Assembly (NCBI RefSeq): GCF_900176345.1
Contig: NZ_FWXU01000009.1
Location: forward strand, 1 to 64,000
Source of the DNA: Rhizobium sp. RU36D
Lineage (GTDB): Bacteria > Pseudomonadota > Alphaproteobacteria > Rhizobiales > Rhizobiaceae
DNA: 64,000 nt
Direction: 5' to 3'
Shown here: in pieces, positions 20,701 to 30,804 of the stretch
Numbering within the stretch: the stretch's first letter is position 1
How the letters are laid out: every line of letters begins with the position of its first letter
Notes under the pieces: model-generated
The model's database searches: none
What the model saw: the letters and a program-made list of their open reading frames with translations, nothing else
Told to the model about the DNA's origin: nothing
Made by a program: the position numbers and the translations under genes

Positions 20701-21090
20701 AGCCGGTGGCACCACCGCGGCCATCATGTCCTCGGACCATTCCACGATATCGGCCTCGTAAAGGGTGCAGATGCCCTTTTGCGAGCGCAGATTTCCAGCG
20801 CTCAGCAACCGGCACAGATGCCCCCAGCCCCGCCGGTTCATCGGATAGACCAGCAGATCAGGCGTCCCGTCGGCAAAGACCAGCCGCGCACCGGGCTGGA
20901 AACGCAAACCCGCCGCTTCCGCCTGCATATGCATGCGCACTACGCCTGCCACCGTGTTTCGGTCGGCAAGCCCGATGCCGGAAAGGCCGATCTGCTGGGC
21001 AGCCTCCACAAGTTCGGCAGGACTGGAGGCGCCCTCCAAAAAGGAGAAGTTGCTCCGCGTGCCGATCTCGAAGAACAGAGGCTCACTCAC
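17752..21090 (-). CDS. dnaE2: Error-prone DNA polymerase DnaE2
   Basis: About 1112 residues. A C-family polymerase for damage tolerance. Seen: an N-terminal PHP domain ([35 protein letters not shown]), the polymerase catalytic [16 protein letters not shown] near residue 378 and [17 protein letters not shown] near 530, then helix-hairpin-helix and an OB fold ([20 protein letters not shown]) near the C-terminus. GTG 21090 overlaps the imuB stop as GTGA, so it is preferred over a GTG-like start 24 bp earlier. Last gene of the LexA-controlled imuA-imuB-dnaE2 operon. Confidence 0.95.
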   Translation of the reverse strand: MSEPLFFEIGTRSNFSFLEGASSPAELVEAAQQIGLSGIGLADRNTVAGVVRMHMQAEAAGLRFQPGARLVFADGTPDLLVYPMNRRGWGHLCRLLSAGNLRSQKGICTLYEADIVEWSEDMMAAVVPPAFRNSPEVTDFEERAGRLKACFSERLYLLLVPRHDGLDRLAHAEIAAMSRRLGLPLIASNDPFYHRPERLPLANVVTAIREHVTVAEAGLRLAPNAERHLKAPAEMARLLKDYPEAVGATKNFFRRLKFSIRELGHQYPDETIDGEPASSALRRLAYEGAMHRFKGNIPPDVIELLEYELTLIAEKKYEAYFLTVHRIINYARSQHILCQGRGSAANSAVCFCLGITEVNPQKFKLLFDRFISTERDEPPDIDVDFEHNRRDEVIRFIYDAYGKEHAALTATVISYRARSAGREVSKAFGLSEDVQSAISGSIWGWWTKTFDEEQARAAGLDLKDPTTRRVMSYSSMLQDFPRHLSQHVGGFVITRDRLDEVVPIMNTADGRYMIEWNKDDLDDVKILKIDVLALGMLTCLAKALALLHRHYGIEKTLAGLLDEPEPEVYDMICRADTIGVFQIESRAQMSMLPRLRPREFYDLVIEVAIVRPGPIQGNMVHPYLKRREDKRAGREIDYPSEALKSVLERTLGVPLFQEQAMQIAITGADFSPAEADRLRRSMATFRRTGQVTEFKARFISGMVQNGYDADFAERCFSQIEGFGEYGFPESHAASFALLVYVSCWFKARYPDVFLVALLNSQPMGFYPPAQLVRDAREHGVDVRPVDINHSGWDNLLEDGDFDRDRIAIRHASMRGVIRTDKAVRLGFRQVKGLSEEEMTLVVERRGAGYLSVRDLWLRTGLSRSVIEKLAEADAFSSIGVRRREALWLAQALDRAAAAETLPLFAANDLDGLQQEESIALPLMPQGEEVIEDYRTLSLSLKAHPVSFLRENFRRRRILSSAELETTNNGRRVSVAGLVLVRQRPGSAKGVIFMTLEDETGVANIIVWNGIFQKYRPVVMGARLVQVFGKLQKVNGVIHVVAERLDDLTPSLAELVRDVPQFSHLAPADEVRRPVRDIRRDEGERRRRVVPVGRNASEAATVHDVMPKGRNFH

Positions 21091-22694
21091 GCGAATATCC
21101 CCTGCATGTACCACTGCGGCGACACTGTTCCACGCTCGTAAAGCCCTTGCCGGTAGAGCCAGAACCGGCGGCCGGTCAAATCCTCGATGCGGAAGTAATC
21201 CCGCGGCAAGGCATCCTCTCCATCAAGCCACCATTCGGCGGTGAGCCGCTCGGGCCCTTCTGCCCGGGCAACCCGATGATGGGTGCGCCGCCAGCGGAAG
21301 CTGGCGGGCGGACCATCGGGAACCTCGGCGGTGACATCGACGAGTTCGGGATAGCTGAACAGCCGGATCGGTCTCGGACCGCGCATCGGTGGAAGAGCCT
21401 CTGGCGGCGGCTCCGGCAGGCCATCGAGCAAAGGCACCAGGATGGAAGCTCTGTCGGGCCAATGGCTCGGAGCAGCCAGGGGTGTGCGCAGACATTGCGC
21501 ACCGAGCCGAGCCGCCGCCTGGTCGAAGAACACCGCCAGCCGCTCCTGTTTTCCATCGCCGCCCTCCAGGTGCCCTTGGCTCTCGCGCAAGATCTCTCCA
21601 CGCAGCACGTTGAGACGCGCCAGCTCGAAGCCATAGCCGGCATCGATATCGTCCTGCAGCACCCGCAGCCTCTCGGTGAACAGGGAGCGGATCCGGCGGG
21701 CGGCGCGCAAGGGAGAGGCCGTTCCCACCTCGATGCGAAACACCCGTCCATCGACCCGAAACAGCAGCAATTCGAACAACCGCCCGCCTTCCCCTCTCGC
21801 TTCAAGGCCTCCGACCAGCCCTTCCGCCAGATGACCCGTCAGTTCAAGGATTTCCTCTTCTTCACGGATCGGCTCGACGAGCTGCCGCTCGACCGAAATC
21901 ACCGCCAGCGGTCGGCGCGGCGAAATCGCCTCGCCTTCGCGTCCGAGCGCCTGGTCAAGCCGCAGGAGGAGGTCGCCGCCGAAACGACGGGCAAGCGGTG
22001 CGCGCGGAGCGGCGATGATGTCCCCGATCCGTTTCAGCCCCACCCGTTTCAGCAAGGCCACGGTTTCCGCCGCAATGCGCAACGCCTGCACGGGCAAGGG
22101 AGACAGAAGCGCCTCAGCCTCCTCGTCGGCCACGACAAGTCCGCCACCGGTGAAGCGGGCCGCCGCCCAGGAAAGACCCGGATTGGAGGAAATGGCCCCC
22201 TTCACCTTCAGCCCCAGGCCGGAAAGCCGCTCCACCACCTGGCGGAGCATGGCGTCCTCCCCGCCAAAGAGATGGGCGCAGCCCGATATGTCGAGCATCA
22301 GCCCGTCCTCGCCATCGATCGCGACAAGCGGCGTATAGCGGTCGCACCAATCGGCCAGCGCTTCGAGAAACCGGAAATCGGCGGCGGGATCGGCCGGCAC
22401 CACGTCGAGGCCGGGATGCATGGCGCGCGCCTCCGCCACCCCCTGGCCCTTCTTCAGGCCGACGGCACTGGCCACCTCGTCCAGCGCTGAAAGCCGCATG
22501 GCATTGCTGGAAAGCGCGGCACAGACAACAGGCGGATGATCAGGACGCCCGCTCGAACGCCAGGACATGCCCCAGCGCTTGCGCGCCAGCCGATCGGTCG
22601 CCAGCCGCGGGAAGTAGAGCGCCAGGATGCGGCGGTCTCCCAGGGAAAGGCTGGGCTGCAACAGAGGCAAGGACGGGTGAGAGGCGACGCTCAT
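21087..22694 (-). CDS. imuB: ImuB, inactive Y-family polymerase-like mutasome subunit
   Basis: About 535 residues from ATG 22694 (MSVASHPSL). Y-family fold: [17 protein letters not shown] at the start, [18 protein letters not shown], and [25 protein letters not shown] in the thumb (HhH). The catalytic acidic residues of active Y-polymerases are lost: the first strand reads ILALYF and the second site reads [15 protein letters not shown] without the usual Asp-Glu pair. This is the known ImuB state; it bridges DnaE2, ImuA and the beta clamp. It overlaps imuA by about 155 bp in another frame and dnaE2 by 4 bp. Confidence 0.93.
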   Translation of the reverse strand: MSVASHPSLPLLQPSLSLGDRRILALYFPRLATDRLARKRWGMSWRSSGRPDHPPVVCAALSSNAMRLSALDEVASAVGLKKGQGVAEARAMHPGLDVVPADPAADFRFLEALADWCDRYTPLVAIDGEDGLMLDISGCAHLFGGEDAMLRQVVERLSGLGLKVKGAISSNPGLSWAAARFTGGGLVVADEEAEALLSPLPVQALRIAAETVALLKRVGLKRIGDIIAAPRAPLARRFGGDLLLRLDQALGREGEAISPRRPLAVISVERQLVEPIREEEEILELTGHLAEGLVGGLEARGEGGRLFELLLFRVDGRVFRIEVGTASPLRAARRIRSLFTERLRVLQDDIDAGYGFELARLNVLRGEILRESQGHLEGGDGKQERLAVFFDQAAARLGAQCLRTPLAAPSHWPDRASILVPLLDGLPEPPPEALPPMRGPRPIRLFSYPELVDVTAEVPDGPPASFRWRRTHHRVARAEGPERLTAEWWLDGEDALPRDYFRIEDLTGRRFWLYRQGLYERGTVSPQWYMQGIFA

Positions 22695-23460
22695 GGGGGT
22701 TCCACTCCAGGAAAAATTCGCAAGAGGCCGGAAATCGGCTCTTCTCGCTGAGGACACGAAAGACGGGATTGCCGATGCTGCCGCCAAGCATCGACCCGTC
22801 GGTGAGGCGCCGCGCCGCCGCCGGCGCGGGTTCCACCTTCAGACGAAGCGAGGCACTGGAGGCCTCTTCCTCGCCTGCATGGCGAATGAGCAGGAGCAGG
22901 CCATCCGTAGCCCGTGTCTTGAGGCCCAGGCGACGGCTCTCCGTCAGGCCGAACTTGCGGGGATTGCCGTGGATCTCGAGCAGGATGGTGGTGAAGGCCC
23001 TGGAGGCAAGCGCGGCATCGGCCAGCCACAGGGCATCTTCCAGGCGCCTCGGCAGCGCGTGGATGAACTGCTGCGGCCTGAAGCCGAAATCGCCAAGTCC
23101 AGGCGCATAAGGCAGTCCCGCCTCGCGCGCGACCTGGGGATCACCGATAACAAGATGGCGACCCTCTGACACAGCCGGCCTCGACAAGGCCAGTGCCAGG
23201 GCAAAGCCGCTTGCCGCCCCCGCCTCGCCGAGCCGCGTGCTGCGGATCTCGGTCATGGCACCGGGCTGCAACGCCTCCTGCAGGAGCGCCTCTGCGTCTA
23301 GCCTTTCAGGCCCTGGCGCCGCAGCGTCGGCCGTCGCGCTCTCCAGCCTTTCCTGGTCCTCCGCCGCCATGCGCGCGGCATGGACGGACTTCCCCTCGAT
23401 ACGGGCAATCGCCTGTCTCAAGGCAAAAATCTCCTGCCGCGGCATGGCATGTCCGGCCAT
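22540..23460 (-). CDS. imuA: ImuA, RecA-like mutasome protein
   Basis: 306 residues; ATG 23460 has CAGGAG 8 nt upstream. RecA/SulA-like fold: ALRQAIARIEGK at the start, GFALALALSRPAVSEGRHLVIGDP, RPQQFIHALPRRLEDALWLADAAL, and RATDGLLLLIRHAGEEE. There is no intact Walker A, as usual for ImuA. It works with ImuB and DnaE2 in SOS mutagenesis. The 3' end overlaps imuB by about 155 bp, so the ImuA C-terminus (from about residue 255 on) is read in another frame over the ImuB N-terminus. A LexA box lies 21 bp before the start. Confidence 0.92.
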   Translation of the reverse strand: MAGHAMPRQEIFALRQAIARIEGKSVHAARMAAEDQERLESATADAAAPGPERLDAEALLQEALQPGAMTEIRSTRLGEAGAASGFALALALSRPAVSEGRHLVIGDPQVAREAGLPYAPGLGDFGFRPQQFIHALPRRLEDALWLADAALASRAFTTILLEIHGNPRKFGLTESRRLGLKTRATDGLLLLIRHAGEEEASSASLRLKVEPAPAAARRLTDGSMLGGSIGNPVFRVLSEKSRFPASCEFFLEWNPHERRLSPVLASVAAQPFPGRPPHPGALLPAAGDRSAGAQALGHVLAFERAS

Positions 23461-23481
23461 CGCGTTCACTCCTGTCGATAT

Positions 23482-23496
23482 GTTCTCTATATGTTC
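23482..23496 (-). promoter_or_regulatory. LexA (SOS) box of the imuA-imuB-dnaE2 operon
   Basis: GTTCTCTATATGTTC is an exact GTTC-N7-GTTC direct repeat, the alphaproteobacterial LexA site (GAAC-N7-GAAC on the coding strand). It lies 21 bp before the imuA start, where a repressor would block transcription. Confidence 0.85.
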
Positions 23497-23618
23497 TTAT
23501 GGATTCCAGAGCCCGAAGAAAGAGTCAACCACGATTTCTATGAAAATATTCCTCACCCGGATTCCCACTCGAAAAGCCTGGTCAAAATCTCTATATGATG
23601 AAGGAAAAAGGAGCTCCC

Positions 23619-24062
23619 ATGGCCCGTATCGACCAGACCGAAGATTGGCGCGAAAGACACGCGCCGACGATCAGCACATTCGAATCGCTGGCAATCGAGG
23701 CTTATGGTCACCTGCCGGAGGAATTCCGTGCGCTCACGGGCAACCTGATCATCGAGATCGTGGATTTTCCCACCGACGAGGTTTTCGAGGACATGGCGCT
23801 CGAGACGCCGTTCGACCTGCTGGGCCTGTTCGAAGGCCGCGGCATCTCAGAGCGCTTCACCATGGAAACCGGGGAGATGCCCAACCGCATCACCCTCTAT
23901 CGCCGTCCGATCCTCGATTATTGGGCTGAAAACGAGGAGACGCTGGGCGACATCATCACCCATGTGCTGATCCACGAAATCGGCCATCACTTCGGCCTGT
24001 CGGACGACGACATGGAGCGGATCGAAGAAAGCGCCGAGGATGCGGCCTCGGCGGAGCGTTGA
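23619..24062 (+). CDS. Zincin-like metallopeptidase family protein
   Basis: 147 residues from ATG 23619 (MARIDQTEDW), with AAGGAG 7 nt upstream. The zinc motif HEIGHHFGLSDDDMERIE near residue 124 gives HExxH with a following Asp, and IIEIVDFPTD and PNRITLYRRPILDYW are typical of this short cytosolic minigluzincin-like family. The family is assumed to be a peptidase but substrates are poorly known. It is divergent from imuA; the LexA box lies between them, 123 bp from this start, so it could also respond to DNA damage, though the box is placed for imuA. Confidence 0.85.
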   Translation: MARIDQTEDWRERHAPTISTFESLAIEAYGHLPEEFRALTGNLIIEIVDFPTDEVFEDMALETPFDLLGLFEGRGISERFTMETGEMPNRITLYRRPILDYWAENEETLGDIITHVLIHEIGHHFGLSDDDMERIEESAEDAASAER

Positions 24063-24068
24063 GACCTA

Positions 24069-24497
24069 TTACGCCTTGAGGCTTTCGATGAAGTGATCGA
24101 TGCCCGCCTGGGCGCAGTCGAGATCCTGCATCGGCGTGCCGGAACTGATGCCGATGCCGCCGACAACATCGCCGTCGACCACGACCGGCAGCCCGCCGCC
24201 GACCACCATCAACCGCCCGCCGATGGCCGAGTGAATGCCGAAGGTCGGCTTGCCCGGCTGGCTGGCCTCGCCATATTCATGGGTGGCCTTGCGCGCACCG
24301 GCCGCCGTGAAGGCCTTGTCGATGGCGATGGTGATGCTGGTCACCTTGCCGCCATCCATGCGCTCAAACGCAATCAGGTGCCCGCTTTCGTCCGTAATGG
24401 CGATGCACATCGGCACACCGATGGCCTGCGCCTTCCGCCGCGCGCCCTCAATCAACACCCGCGCATCGGCCTGATCCAGCCGCTTGATGGTGAGCAT
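24069..24497 (-). CDS. GlcG/HbpS-family (DUF336) haem-binding-like protein
   Basis: 142 residues from ATG 24497, preceded by AGGGAAGGATCGAG. The family pattern is clear: LIEGARRKAQAIGVPMCIAI, SGHLIAFERMDGGK, IAIDKAFTAAGARKAT, and GGGLPVVVDGDVVGGIGIS near the end. Members bind haem or cobalamin-like cofactors or act as sensors, and some sit beside glycolate or propanediol genes; the role here is unknown. It converges with the metallopeptidase gene with only 6 bp between their stops. Confidence 0.85.
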   Translation of the reverse strand: MLTIKRLDQADARVLIEGARRKAQAIGVPMCIAITDESGHLIAFERMDGGKVTSITIAIDKAFTAAGARKATHEYGEASQPGKPTFGIHSAIGGRLMVVGGGLPVVVDGDVVGGIGISSGTPMQDLDCAQAGIDHFIESLKA

Positions 24498-24619
24498 TCT
24501 CGATCCTTCCCTTGAATTGCAACGATGCGCGCAATGTCGATCAAGGGGCGGCAAAGACAAGGATCACGGCTGGAGAAACACTTGTTCCAAACAGCCGTCC
24601 AGTACGGGACAGGATTACA

Positions 24620-24826
24620 TCACTGCTCGCCGAGCTTCATGGAGGGGTCGTAATCCTTGCCATGCACTGTTTTCACGACCGCTTGGCCGCAATGCATCTG
24701 GTTGGTGGCCGCATTGAAGGAAAGACTCGGCGAGCCATGCAGTTCCCATCCCTTGTTCAGCGCGTCGGTGACGCGGTGACAAAAGGCGGAATCATCGGGC
24801 CCGGTGAGGAAACGGTAGACTTTCAT
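24620..24826 (-). CDS. DUF1737-family small protein
   Basis: 68 residues starting MKVYRFLTGPDDSAFCHRV and containing ALNKGWELHGSPSLSFN, the signature of DUF1737. No function is known. The ATG overlaps the stop of the upstream CoA-ester lyase gene (ATGA), so the two are translationally coupled. Confidence 0.82.
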   Translation of the reverse strand: MKVYRFLTGPDDSAFCHRVTDALNKGWELHGSPSLSFNAATNQMHCGQAVVKTVHGKDYDPSMKLGEQ

Positions 24827-25758
24827 GGTTGATCTTTCCTGTTTTGGTCAGCGAGCGACGCCTTGGCCATCAGCCGCTCGGCCTGTTCGAGATGCAGCCG
24901 CTCGATCATGCGGCCATTGACATTGATGACGTTGAGATCCGAAGCCCCAGGCGCCGAAAAGGCCGATATCACCATGCGCGCCTCGGCAATCGCCTCGTCT
25001 GAAAATCCGAACTGCCGGTTGGCGCCCTCGATCTGGGCGGGATGGATCAACATCTTGCCGTCAAAACCCATGGCGCGGCCCTGGCCGCATTCCGCCTCGA
25101 AGGCCGTCAGATCCTTGAAGTCGTTCGAAACACTGTCGATCACATCAAGCCCGAAGGCGCGGGCAGCCAGCACCACCTGCATCAGCCAGGGCACGAGATA
25201 GGTTCGCCCCGGCTCCGCCGGCACGCCCGTGTCCTTGCGCAGGTCGTTGAGGCCCACCACGAAACAATCGAGCCGCGCACCGGCGGTCCGGCCATATTCG
25301 GCGATTGCCGCTGCGTTGAGGATAGCCTTGGGCGTCTCGATCATCGCCCAGATCCGAAGCGTCTCGGCCGCGTCGGCCTCATCCAGCATCTCGCCCGCCA
25401 ACTGCACATCATGCGGCGTATTGACCTTGGGGATGAGCACGGCATCCGGCCAGCAGGAAAGCACCAATGCCATATCCTCGTGAGCTTCAGCCGTCTGCAG
25501 CCCGTTGATCCTGATGATCCGCTCGCGGGAGCCGAAATTCTCCGTCGCAAACAAACGCCTGAGATTGTCGCGGGCCTCTGCCTTGCGTTCCGGAGCAACC
25601 GAATCTTCCAGATCGAAGATGATGGCATCGCAGGCCAGCGAAGAGGCTTTTTCGAGCGCGCGCTGATTGATCGCCGGCACGCTGAGCACGGATCGGCGCA
25701 ACCGTGCGGGATGGCTGAAACCGGTCATGGATCCTGATGACGTGGCTGATGAAATCAT
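24823..25758 (-). CDS. HpcH/HpaI aldolase/citrate lyase family protein (CoA-ester lyase)
   Basis: 311 residues from ATG 25758, with AAGGGA upstream; ATG 25728 is a second option. The CitE-like TIM barrel is shown by RRSVLSVPAINQRALEKA, CDAIIFDLEDSVAPERK, RIIRINGLQT, WAMIETPKAILNAAAIAEYG, CFVVGLNDLRKDTG and MGFDGKMLIHPAQIEGANR. The family includes malyl-CoA, citramalyl-CoA and methylmalyl-CoA lyases and thioesterases; the substrate cannot be fixed. It is coupled to the DUF1737 gene by a 4-bp overlap. Confidence 0.88.
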   Translation of the reverse strand: MISSATSSGSMTGFSHPARLRRSVLSVPAINQRALEKASSLACDAIIFDLEDSVAPERKAEARDNLRRLFATENFGSRERIIRINGLQTAEAHEDMALVLSCWPDAVLIPKVNTPHDVQLAGEMLDEADAAETLRIWAMIETPKAILNAAAIAEYGRTAGARLDCFVVGLNDLRKDTGVPAEPGRTYLVPWLMQVVLAARAFGLDVIDSVSNDFKDLTAFEAECGQGRAMGFDGKMLIHPAQIEGANRQFGFSDEAIAEARMVISAFSAPGASDLNVINVNGRMIERLHLEQAERLMAKASLADQNRKDQP

Positions 25759-25870
25759 TGTGATCCCTTTTGCCAAGCTTTGCCGCGCGAAGCAAGCAAA
25801 CAGGCGGTCGCGGACCCTTGCAATCTCGATGGGACATGCCCAATTCTGTGCAAAGAAAGGAACTTCGACC

Positions 25871-26107
25871 ATGAACAATCTTCGTTCCCTCGGGCTTGCA
25901 GTCGCCGGTGTCGCAATCATCGCATCTGCTGCGGTCTTCACCCTGTCGCTGACCGTACTGCTCGGCGGCCTCCTCACCATCTCGCTTCTGACGCGCATGG
26001 TCACCGGACGGCTGAAGGGAAACATGGTCCATGCCCGTGCGCCCAAAGCCAGCCAGCAGGACATGCGCATCTGGAACGACGGTCGCGGAACGATCATCGA
26101 TCTGTGA
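25871..26107 (+). CDS. Small membrane protein, function unknown
   Basis: 78 residues from ATG 25871; AAGAAAGGAA lies 9-18 bp upstream. The N-terminal half is hydrophobic with two possible membrane segments (about 8-25 and 26-42: GVAIIASAAVFTL, TVLLGGLLTISLL), followed by a basic soluble tail with KASQQDMRIWNDGRGTIID. No known domain. It lies divergently from the CoA-lyase gene and upstream of leuD with its own spacer, so it is probably separate from leucine synthesis. Confidence 0.7.
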   Translation: MNNLRSLGLAVAGVAIIASAAVFTLSLTVLLGGLLTISLLTRMVTGRLKGNMVHARAPKASQQDMRIWNDGRGTIIDL

Positions 26108-26217
26108 CAGCCACCTGCCGACGTCGCGAGCCTCGGCAGCCAAGATTCCACTTCTTTTTTGCCCTGTTTTCCTCTATGGGCAGGATCATCAAGACGTAAA
26201 ATCGAAGGCAGGACCTG

Positions 26218-26823
26218 ATGGACAAGTTCACCAAGCTTACCGGCGTCGCCGCTCCGCTTCCGGTCGTCAATATCGACACCGACATGATCATCCCCAAGGA
26301 TTATCTGAAGACGATCAAGCGCACCGGTCTGGGATCCGGCCTGTTCGCCGAAGCCCGCTTCCACCAGGATGGAACGGAAAACCCTGACTTCGTGCTGAAC
26401 AAGCCGGCCTATCGCAATGCCAAGATCCTCGTGGCCGGCGACAATTTCGGCTGCGGCTCCTCGCGCGAGCATGCGCCCTGGGCGCTTCTGGACTTCGGCA
26501 TCCGCTGCGTGATTTCCACGTCCTTCGCCGATATCTTCTACAACAACTGTTTCAAGAACGGCATCCTGCCGATCATCGTCAGCCCCGAAGATCTGGACAA
26601 GTTGATGGACGATGCCGGCCGTGGCTCCAACGCCGTGCTGACGGTCGACCTGGAAGAGCAGAAGATCACCGGCCCCGATGGCGGCACGATCAGCTTCGAG
26701 ATCGACGCATTCAAGCGCCACTGCCTGTTGAACGGCCTCGATGACATCGGCCTGACGCTCGAAAAAGCCACGTCGATCGCTTCCTTCGAAAAGACCAACG
26801 CCGTTTCGCGTCCCTGGGCGTAA
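26218..26823 (+). CDS. leuD: 3-isopropylmalate dehydratase small subunit
   Basis: 201 residues. It forms the swivelling domain of isopropylmalate isomerase with LeuC. Seen: the start [33 protein letters not shown], and the invariant [20 protein letters not shown], with [18 protein letters not shown] following. The partner leuC is about 25 kb away (52179-53588), a split seen in rhizobia. AGGACCTG stands before the ATG. leuB lies downstream after a 257-bp spacer with a strong palindrome. Confidence 0.97.
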   Translation: MDKFTKLTGVAAPLPVVNIDTDMIIPKDYLKTIKRTGLGSGLFAEARFHQDGTENPDFVLNKPAYRNAKILVAGDNFGCGSSREHAPWALLDFGIRCVISTSFADIFYNNCFKNGILPIIVSPEDLDKLMDDAGRGSNAVLTVDLEEQKITGPDGGTISFEIDAFKRHCLLNGLDDIGLTLEKATSIASFEKTNAVSRPWA

Positions 26824-26876
26824 AAAAACGCGTATCCGGCCGCTTGTCGTTGTACGCCCCGGGTTTTGAATTATCT

Positions 26877-26905
26877 CCGGACACGATCATTCGATTCGTG
26901 TCCGG
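26877..26905. repeat. Perfect palindrome in the leuD-leuB spacer
   Basis: CCGGACACGA (26877-26886) and TCGTGTCCGG (26896-26905) form a perfect 10-bp stem with a 9-nt loop. No T-run follows. It lies 54 bp after leuD and 176 bp before leuB, so it may be a processing site, a transcript-stability hairpin or a regulator site. Confidence 0.5.
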
Positions 26906-27080
26906 TATGATGCGCGATGGACTTCGAAGGCCGGATATGAGCGCCTACGTCCAACACGTCTCTCGCCAGCGGCAATCGAACGCCTTCATGCCGTACCAAT
27001 CTGTCTCTTGCCGTCCTTGAAATACCCCGGCTTGCCCGATAAAACGCGGCAACTCTTTCATAAGCTAGGGAGGCTTCTCC

Positions 27081-28193
<1,113 letters not shown>

Positions 28194-28200
28194 TCTCACC

Positions 28201-28224
28201 GGGAGGCCCGACCACGGGCCTCCC
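28201..28224 (+). terminator. Strong hairpin after leuB
   Basis: GGGAGGCCC and GGGCCTCCC form a perfect 9-bp stem with a 6-nt loop 7 bp after the leuB stop. The following ATCCTCTC is not a T-run, so it may terminate only partly or stabilise the 3' end. Confidence 0.55.
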
Positions 28225-28252
28225 ATCCTCTCACGGACAGGCTGAGTGAGAC

Positions 28253-29023
28253 GTGAAGCCGATGAAAGCACATGTCGCATGGCTGAAAGCGCGCCGCGAT
28301 CGCAATCGCAGCACGCCACCGGCCATTCGCTGGAAATCCTTTCTGTTCGCCATGGCGACGCTCGTGCCGCTTGCCATGCTGGTGCTGGACGCTCCCTTGG
28401 GCGCCGGGGCGGCGCAAATCGCGCCGTTTGCCCGCACGCTCGGCGAAAGGATCACCGATTTCGGCAAGTCGGACTGGATCCTGCTCGTCTCCGTCCTGCT
28501 GTTCTTCCAGGCGCTCGCCGCATCCCGCATCCTTGCCACGCCGCGCGCCCGGGTGCATGCCTGGTTCGTCAGCCATGCCGCCTTCTTCCTGTTCACCACG
28601 ATTGCCCTTTCGGGCCTCTCGGTCAACCTGATGAAGCGCATCATCGGCCGCGCCCGGCCGGTCTATTATGAGGAATGGGGCATATTCGGCTTCTCGCCCT
28701 TTTCCGGCTCCCGCTTCGAGAGCTTCCCTTCAGGCCATGCGACGACGGTCGGCGCGCTGTTCATGACGCTGGCGCTTCTGATGCCCCGTCACCGATTGCT
28801 CTTCCTCATCCTCGCCATCTGGTTTTCCATGACCCGCGTCATGGTCTCGGCCCATTATCCAAGCGATATCATTGCCGGCACCGTCTATGGCGCCTGGTTC
28901 ACCCTGATGATGGCCATCGTCTTCTCCCGCTACCGGATCCTCTTCAAGATCGCGCCGGATGGCTCTCCAATTCCCCGCCAGCCGCTCCTGGTATCGGGAT
29001 CACGGACCTTGGCGAAATCCTGA
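28253..29023 (+). CDS. PAP2-family membrane phosphatase
   Basis: 256 residues (an ATG three codons in is also possible). Five or six membrane segments are seen, the first around residues 29-46. The three-part PAP2 active site is complete: KRIIGRARP, PSGHATT and TRVMVSAHYPSD. Members dephosphorylate undecaprenyl pyrophosphate, phosphatidate or the phosphates of lipid A on the periplasmic face; the substrate here is unknown. Length and motifs are near those of LpxE/LpxF-type and BacA-independent phosphatases. It begins 60 bp after leuB. Confidence 0.85.
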   Translation: MKPMKAHVAWLKARRDRNRSTPPAIRWKSFLFAMATLVPLAMLVLDAPLGAGAAQIAPFARTLGERITDFGKSDWILLVSVLLFFQALAASRILATPRARVHAWFVSHAAFFLFTTIALSGLSVNLMKRIIGRARPVYYEEWGIFGFSPFSGSRFESFPSGHATTVGALFMTLALLMPRHRLLFLILAIWFSMTRVMVSAHYPSDIIAGTVYGAWFTLMMAIVFSRYRILFKIAPDGSPIPRQPLLVSGSRTLAKS

Positions 29024-29301
29024 CCGCGCCCTAGATAACCTCCTATCGAACTCATCACGCACGCCTCGCACCGCTTCACAAGCGCGTGATCGGGTCCTCG
29101 TGTCTCCATCTTGTCATTGCCGGCATGGAACAATCGGCGGAGATTGCTGTTGTAATCTCCGAATTGGGCTGACGCTTTCTGCCCTTATCTGGTCGTTGCG
29201 TTCCTTTTCGTGTCGGAAAACGCTCCCTGTGATCCGGCTGCCATGTTTGGGCGTAGACTTCCTTAGTCCGCGAATGCCGTTTTCGCTTCATGGAGACCCC
29301 G

Positions 29302-30171
29302 ATGAAAACCATGTCTGCAGATCGCCAGTTGATTCGCTTCGCAATGGCAGCCCCCTATCTCGACCGCGACAAGGAACATGACCTGGCGGTGCGATGGAAA
29401 GACTCGCAAGATCAGGACGCGCGCAATCAGATTGCCCACGCGCATATGCGTCTCGTCATCGCCATGGCATCGAAATTCCGCGGCTTCGGCCTCCCCCTGG
29501 CCGACCTGATCCAGGAAGGCTATATCGGCCTGCTCGAGGCCGCCGCCCGCTTCGAACCCGCCCGCGAAGTTCGCTTCTCCACTTATGCCGGCTGGTGGAT
29601 CCGGGCTTCGATGCAGGATTATATCCTGCGCAACTGGTCGATCGTTCGCGGCGGCACCAGTTCCTCCCAGAAGGCGCTGTTCTTCAACCTGCGCCGTCTT
29701 CGCGCCAAGCTGGCCCAGGGCGATCAGCGCCTGACCGACCAGGCCATCCACCAGGAAATCGCTTCCGCGCTCGGTGTCAGTCTGGCCGACGTGCAGACCA
29801 TGGATGCCCGGCTCGCCGGCAACGACGCCTCGCTCCAGGCGCCCGCCTTCAACGGCAATGGCAATGGCGGCGAGGGCGAAAAGCTCGACATGCTGGTGAG
29901 CGATGCCCCGCAGCCGGATGAGCTGGTGACCGGTATCATCGATGGCGAACGCCGCCTGAAATGGCTGAATTCCGCCATGGGCCGCCTCAATCCGCGCGAA
30001 AGCCGCATCATCAAGGCCCGCCGCCTCAGCGAAAACGGCGCGACACTGGAAGAACTCGGCACGGAACTCGGAATCTCCAAGGAACGCGTCCGCCAGATCG
30101 AGAGCCGCGCCATGGAGAAGCTGAAGGAAGCACTGACCCAGTGCGACCCGATGATCGGCGAAATGGCCTGA
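29302..30171 (+). CDS. rpoH: RNA polymerase sigma factor RpoH (sigma-32 family, RpoH2-like)
   Basis: 289 residues; ATG 29302 has TGGAG 7 nt upstream. Region 2: LIQEGYIGLLEAAARFEP and FSTYAGWWIRASMQDYILRN (2.3-2.4), with the RpoH box QKALFFNLRRLRAKL following. Region 4.2: TLEELGTELGISKERVRQIE. A Gly/Asn-rich linker (NGNGNGG) separates regions 3 and 4. Rhizobia often carry two RpoH types. RpoH2 homologues are tied to oxidative or singlet-oxygen and late stress rather than heat alone. Assignment to the RpoH2 type is by overall look and is not certain. Confidence 0.88.
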   Translation: MKTMSADRQLIRFAMAAPYLDRDKEHDLAVRWKDSQDQDARNQIAHAHMRLVIAMASKFRGFGLPLADLIQEGYIGLLEAAARFEPAREVRFSTYAGWWIRASMQDYILRNWSIVRGGTSSSQKALFFNLRRLRAKLAQGDQRLTDQAIHQEIASALGVSLADVQTMDARLAGNDASLQAPAFNGNGNGGEGEKLDMLVSDAPQPDELVTGIIDGERRLKWLNSAMGRLNPRESRIIKARRLSENGATLEELGTELGISKERVRQIESRAMEKLKEALTQCDPMIGEMA

Positions 30172-30227
30172 ATCCTCGGGTCATATACAGTTGCGGACTA
30201 TCTGGCGCCGGCAAGCTTTAGCCGCGA

Positions 30228-30581
30228 TCATTCACACACGTTCGTGCTTTGGAGACTGATGTCGTAAACAACCGGTGCGTCGTCCATAAGTTTGACTTTC
30301 CATGTCGCCCACCAGTCAATACGACACCAGAAGTTCTCGTAAGCGGTTGCACCCTGTTGCCCCGGCTCGTAGCTCCATGCAGGGCTGTAGCCAAGCTGGC
30401 GTAACATATCATAGAACGACCCAGGATCCTTGCCTTCGAAGGCTACTGGATTGAATTCATATCGCGATCTCGATGAACCCGTTGCATCCGTTGGCCTCCA
30501 AAAGCTTATGTCTATCGCCGCAAGCAGGAGAACGCCGGCTGCTGTCCAGACCAGAACCAGTTGAAGAGTGAGAGCCCGCAT
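30228..30581 (-). CDS. Hypothetical single-pass membrane protein
   Basis: 117 residues from ATG 30581, preceded by AGAGGCGATGC. An N-terminal membrane helix (LVLVWTAAGVLLLAAIDISF) is followed by a periplasmic region rich in Trp, Tyr and Phe (YSPAWSYEPG, ENFWCRIDWWATWKVKL) with two Cys that could form a disulfide. No known family. Base use looks less GC-rich than its neighbours, as judged by eye. It converges with rpoH. Confidence 0.6.
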   Translation of the reverse strand: MRALTLQLVLVWTAAGVLLLAAIDISFWRPTDATGSSRSRYEFNPVAFEGKDPGSFYDMLRQLGYSPAWSYEPGQQGATAYENFWCRIDWWATWKVKLMDDAPVVYDISLQSTNVCE

Positions 30582-30804
30582 GCATCGCCTCTTTCTGAGA
30601 ATATAGTCCACGGGAGCAATTCAGACGAACTTGCCCGGCGAGTTCCCCCTAAGGACCCAAAGCATATCTCGCGAAAGGGTGCAGCGGTTTTGCGAGATAT
30701 GCGCAACCAAATGATTGGGCAGGGCACTTGCATACGAAACAATTCGACCTGCTGTAGCAGTTCTGGCGTCTCGAACAGAACGGAACGCTGCAGCGCCGAC
30801 GCTT

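Noticed and set aside
23595..23618. Start of the metallopeptidase at 23595
   Set aside because: The AAGGAG Shine-Dalgarno lies within the first codons of that version and is ideally placed for ATG 23619.
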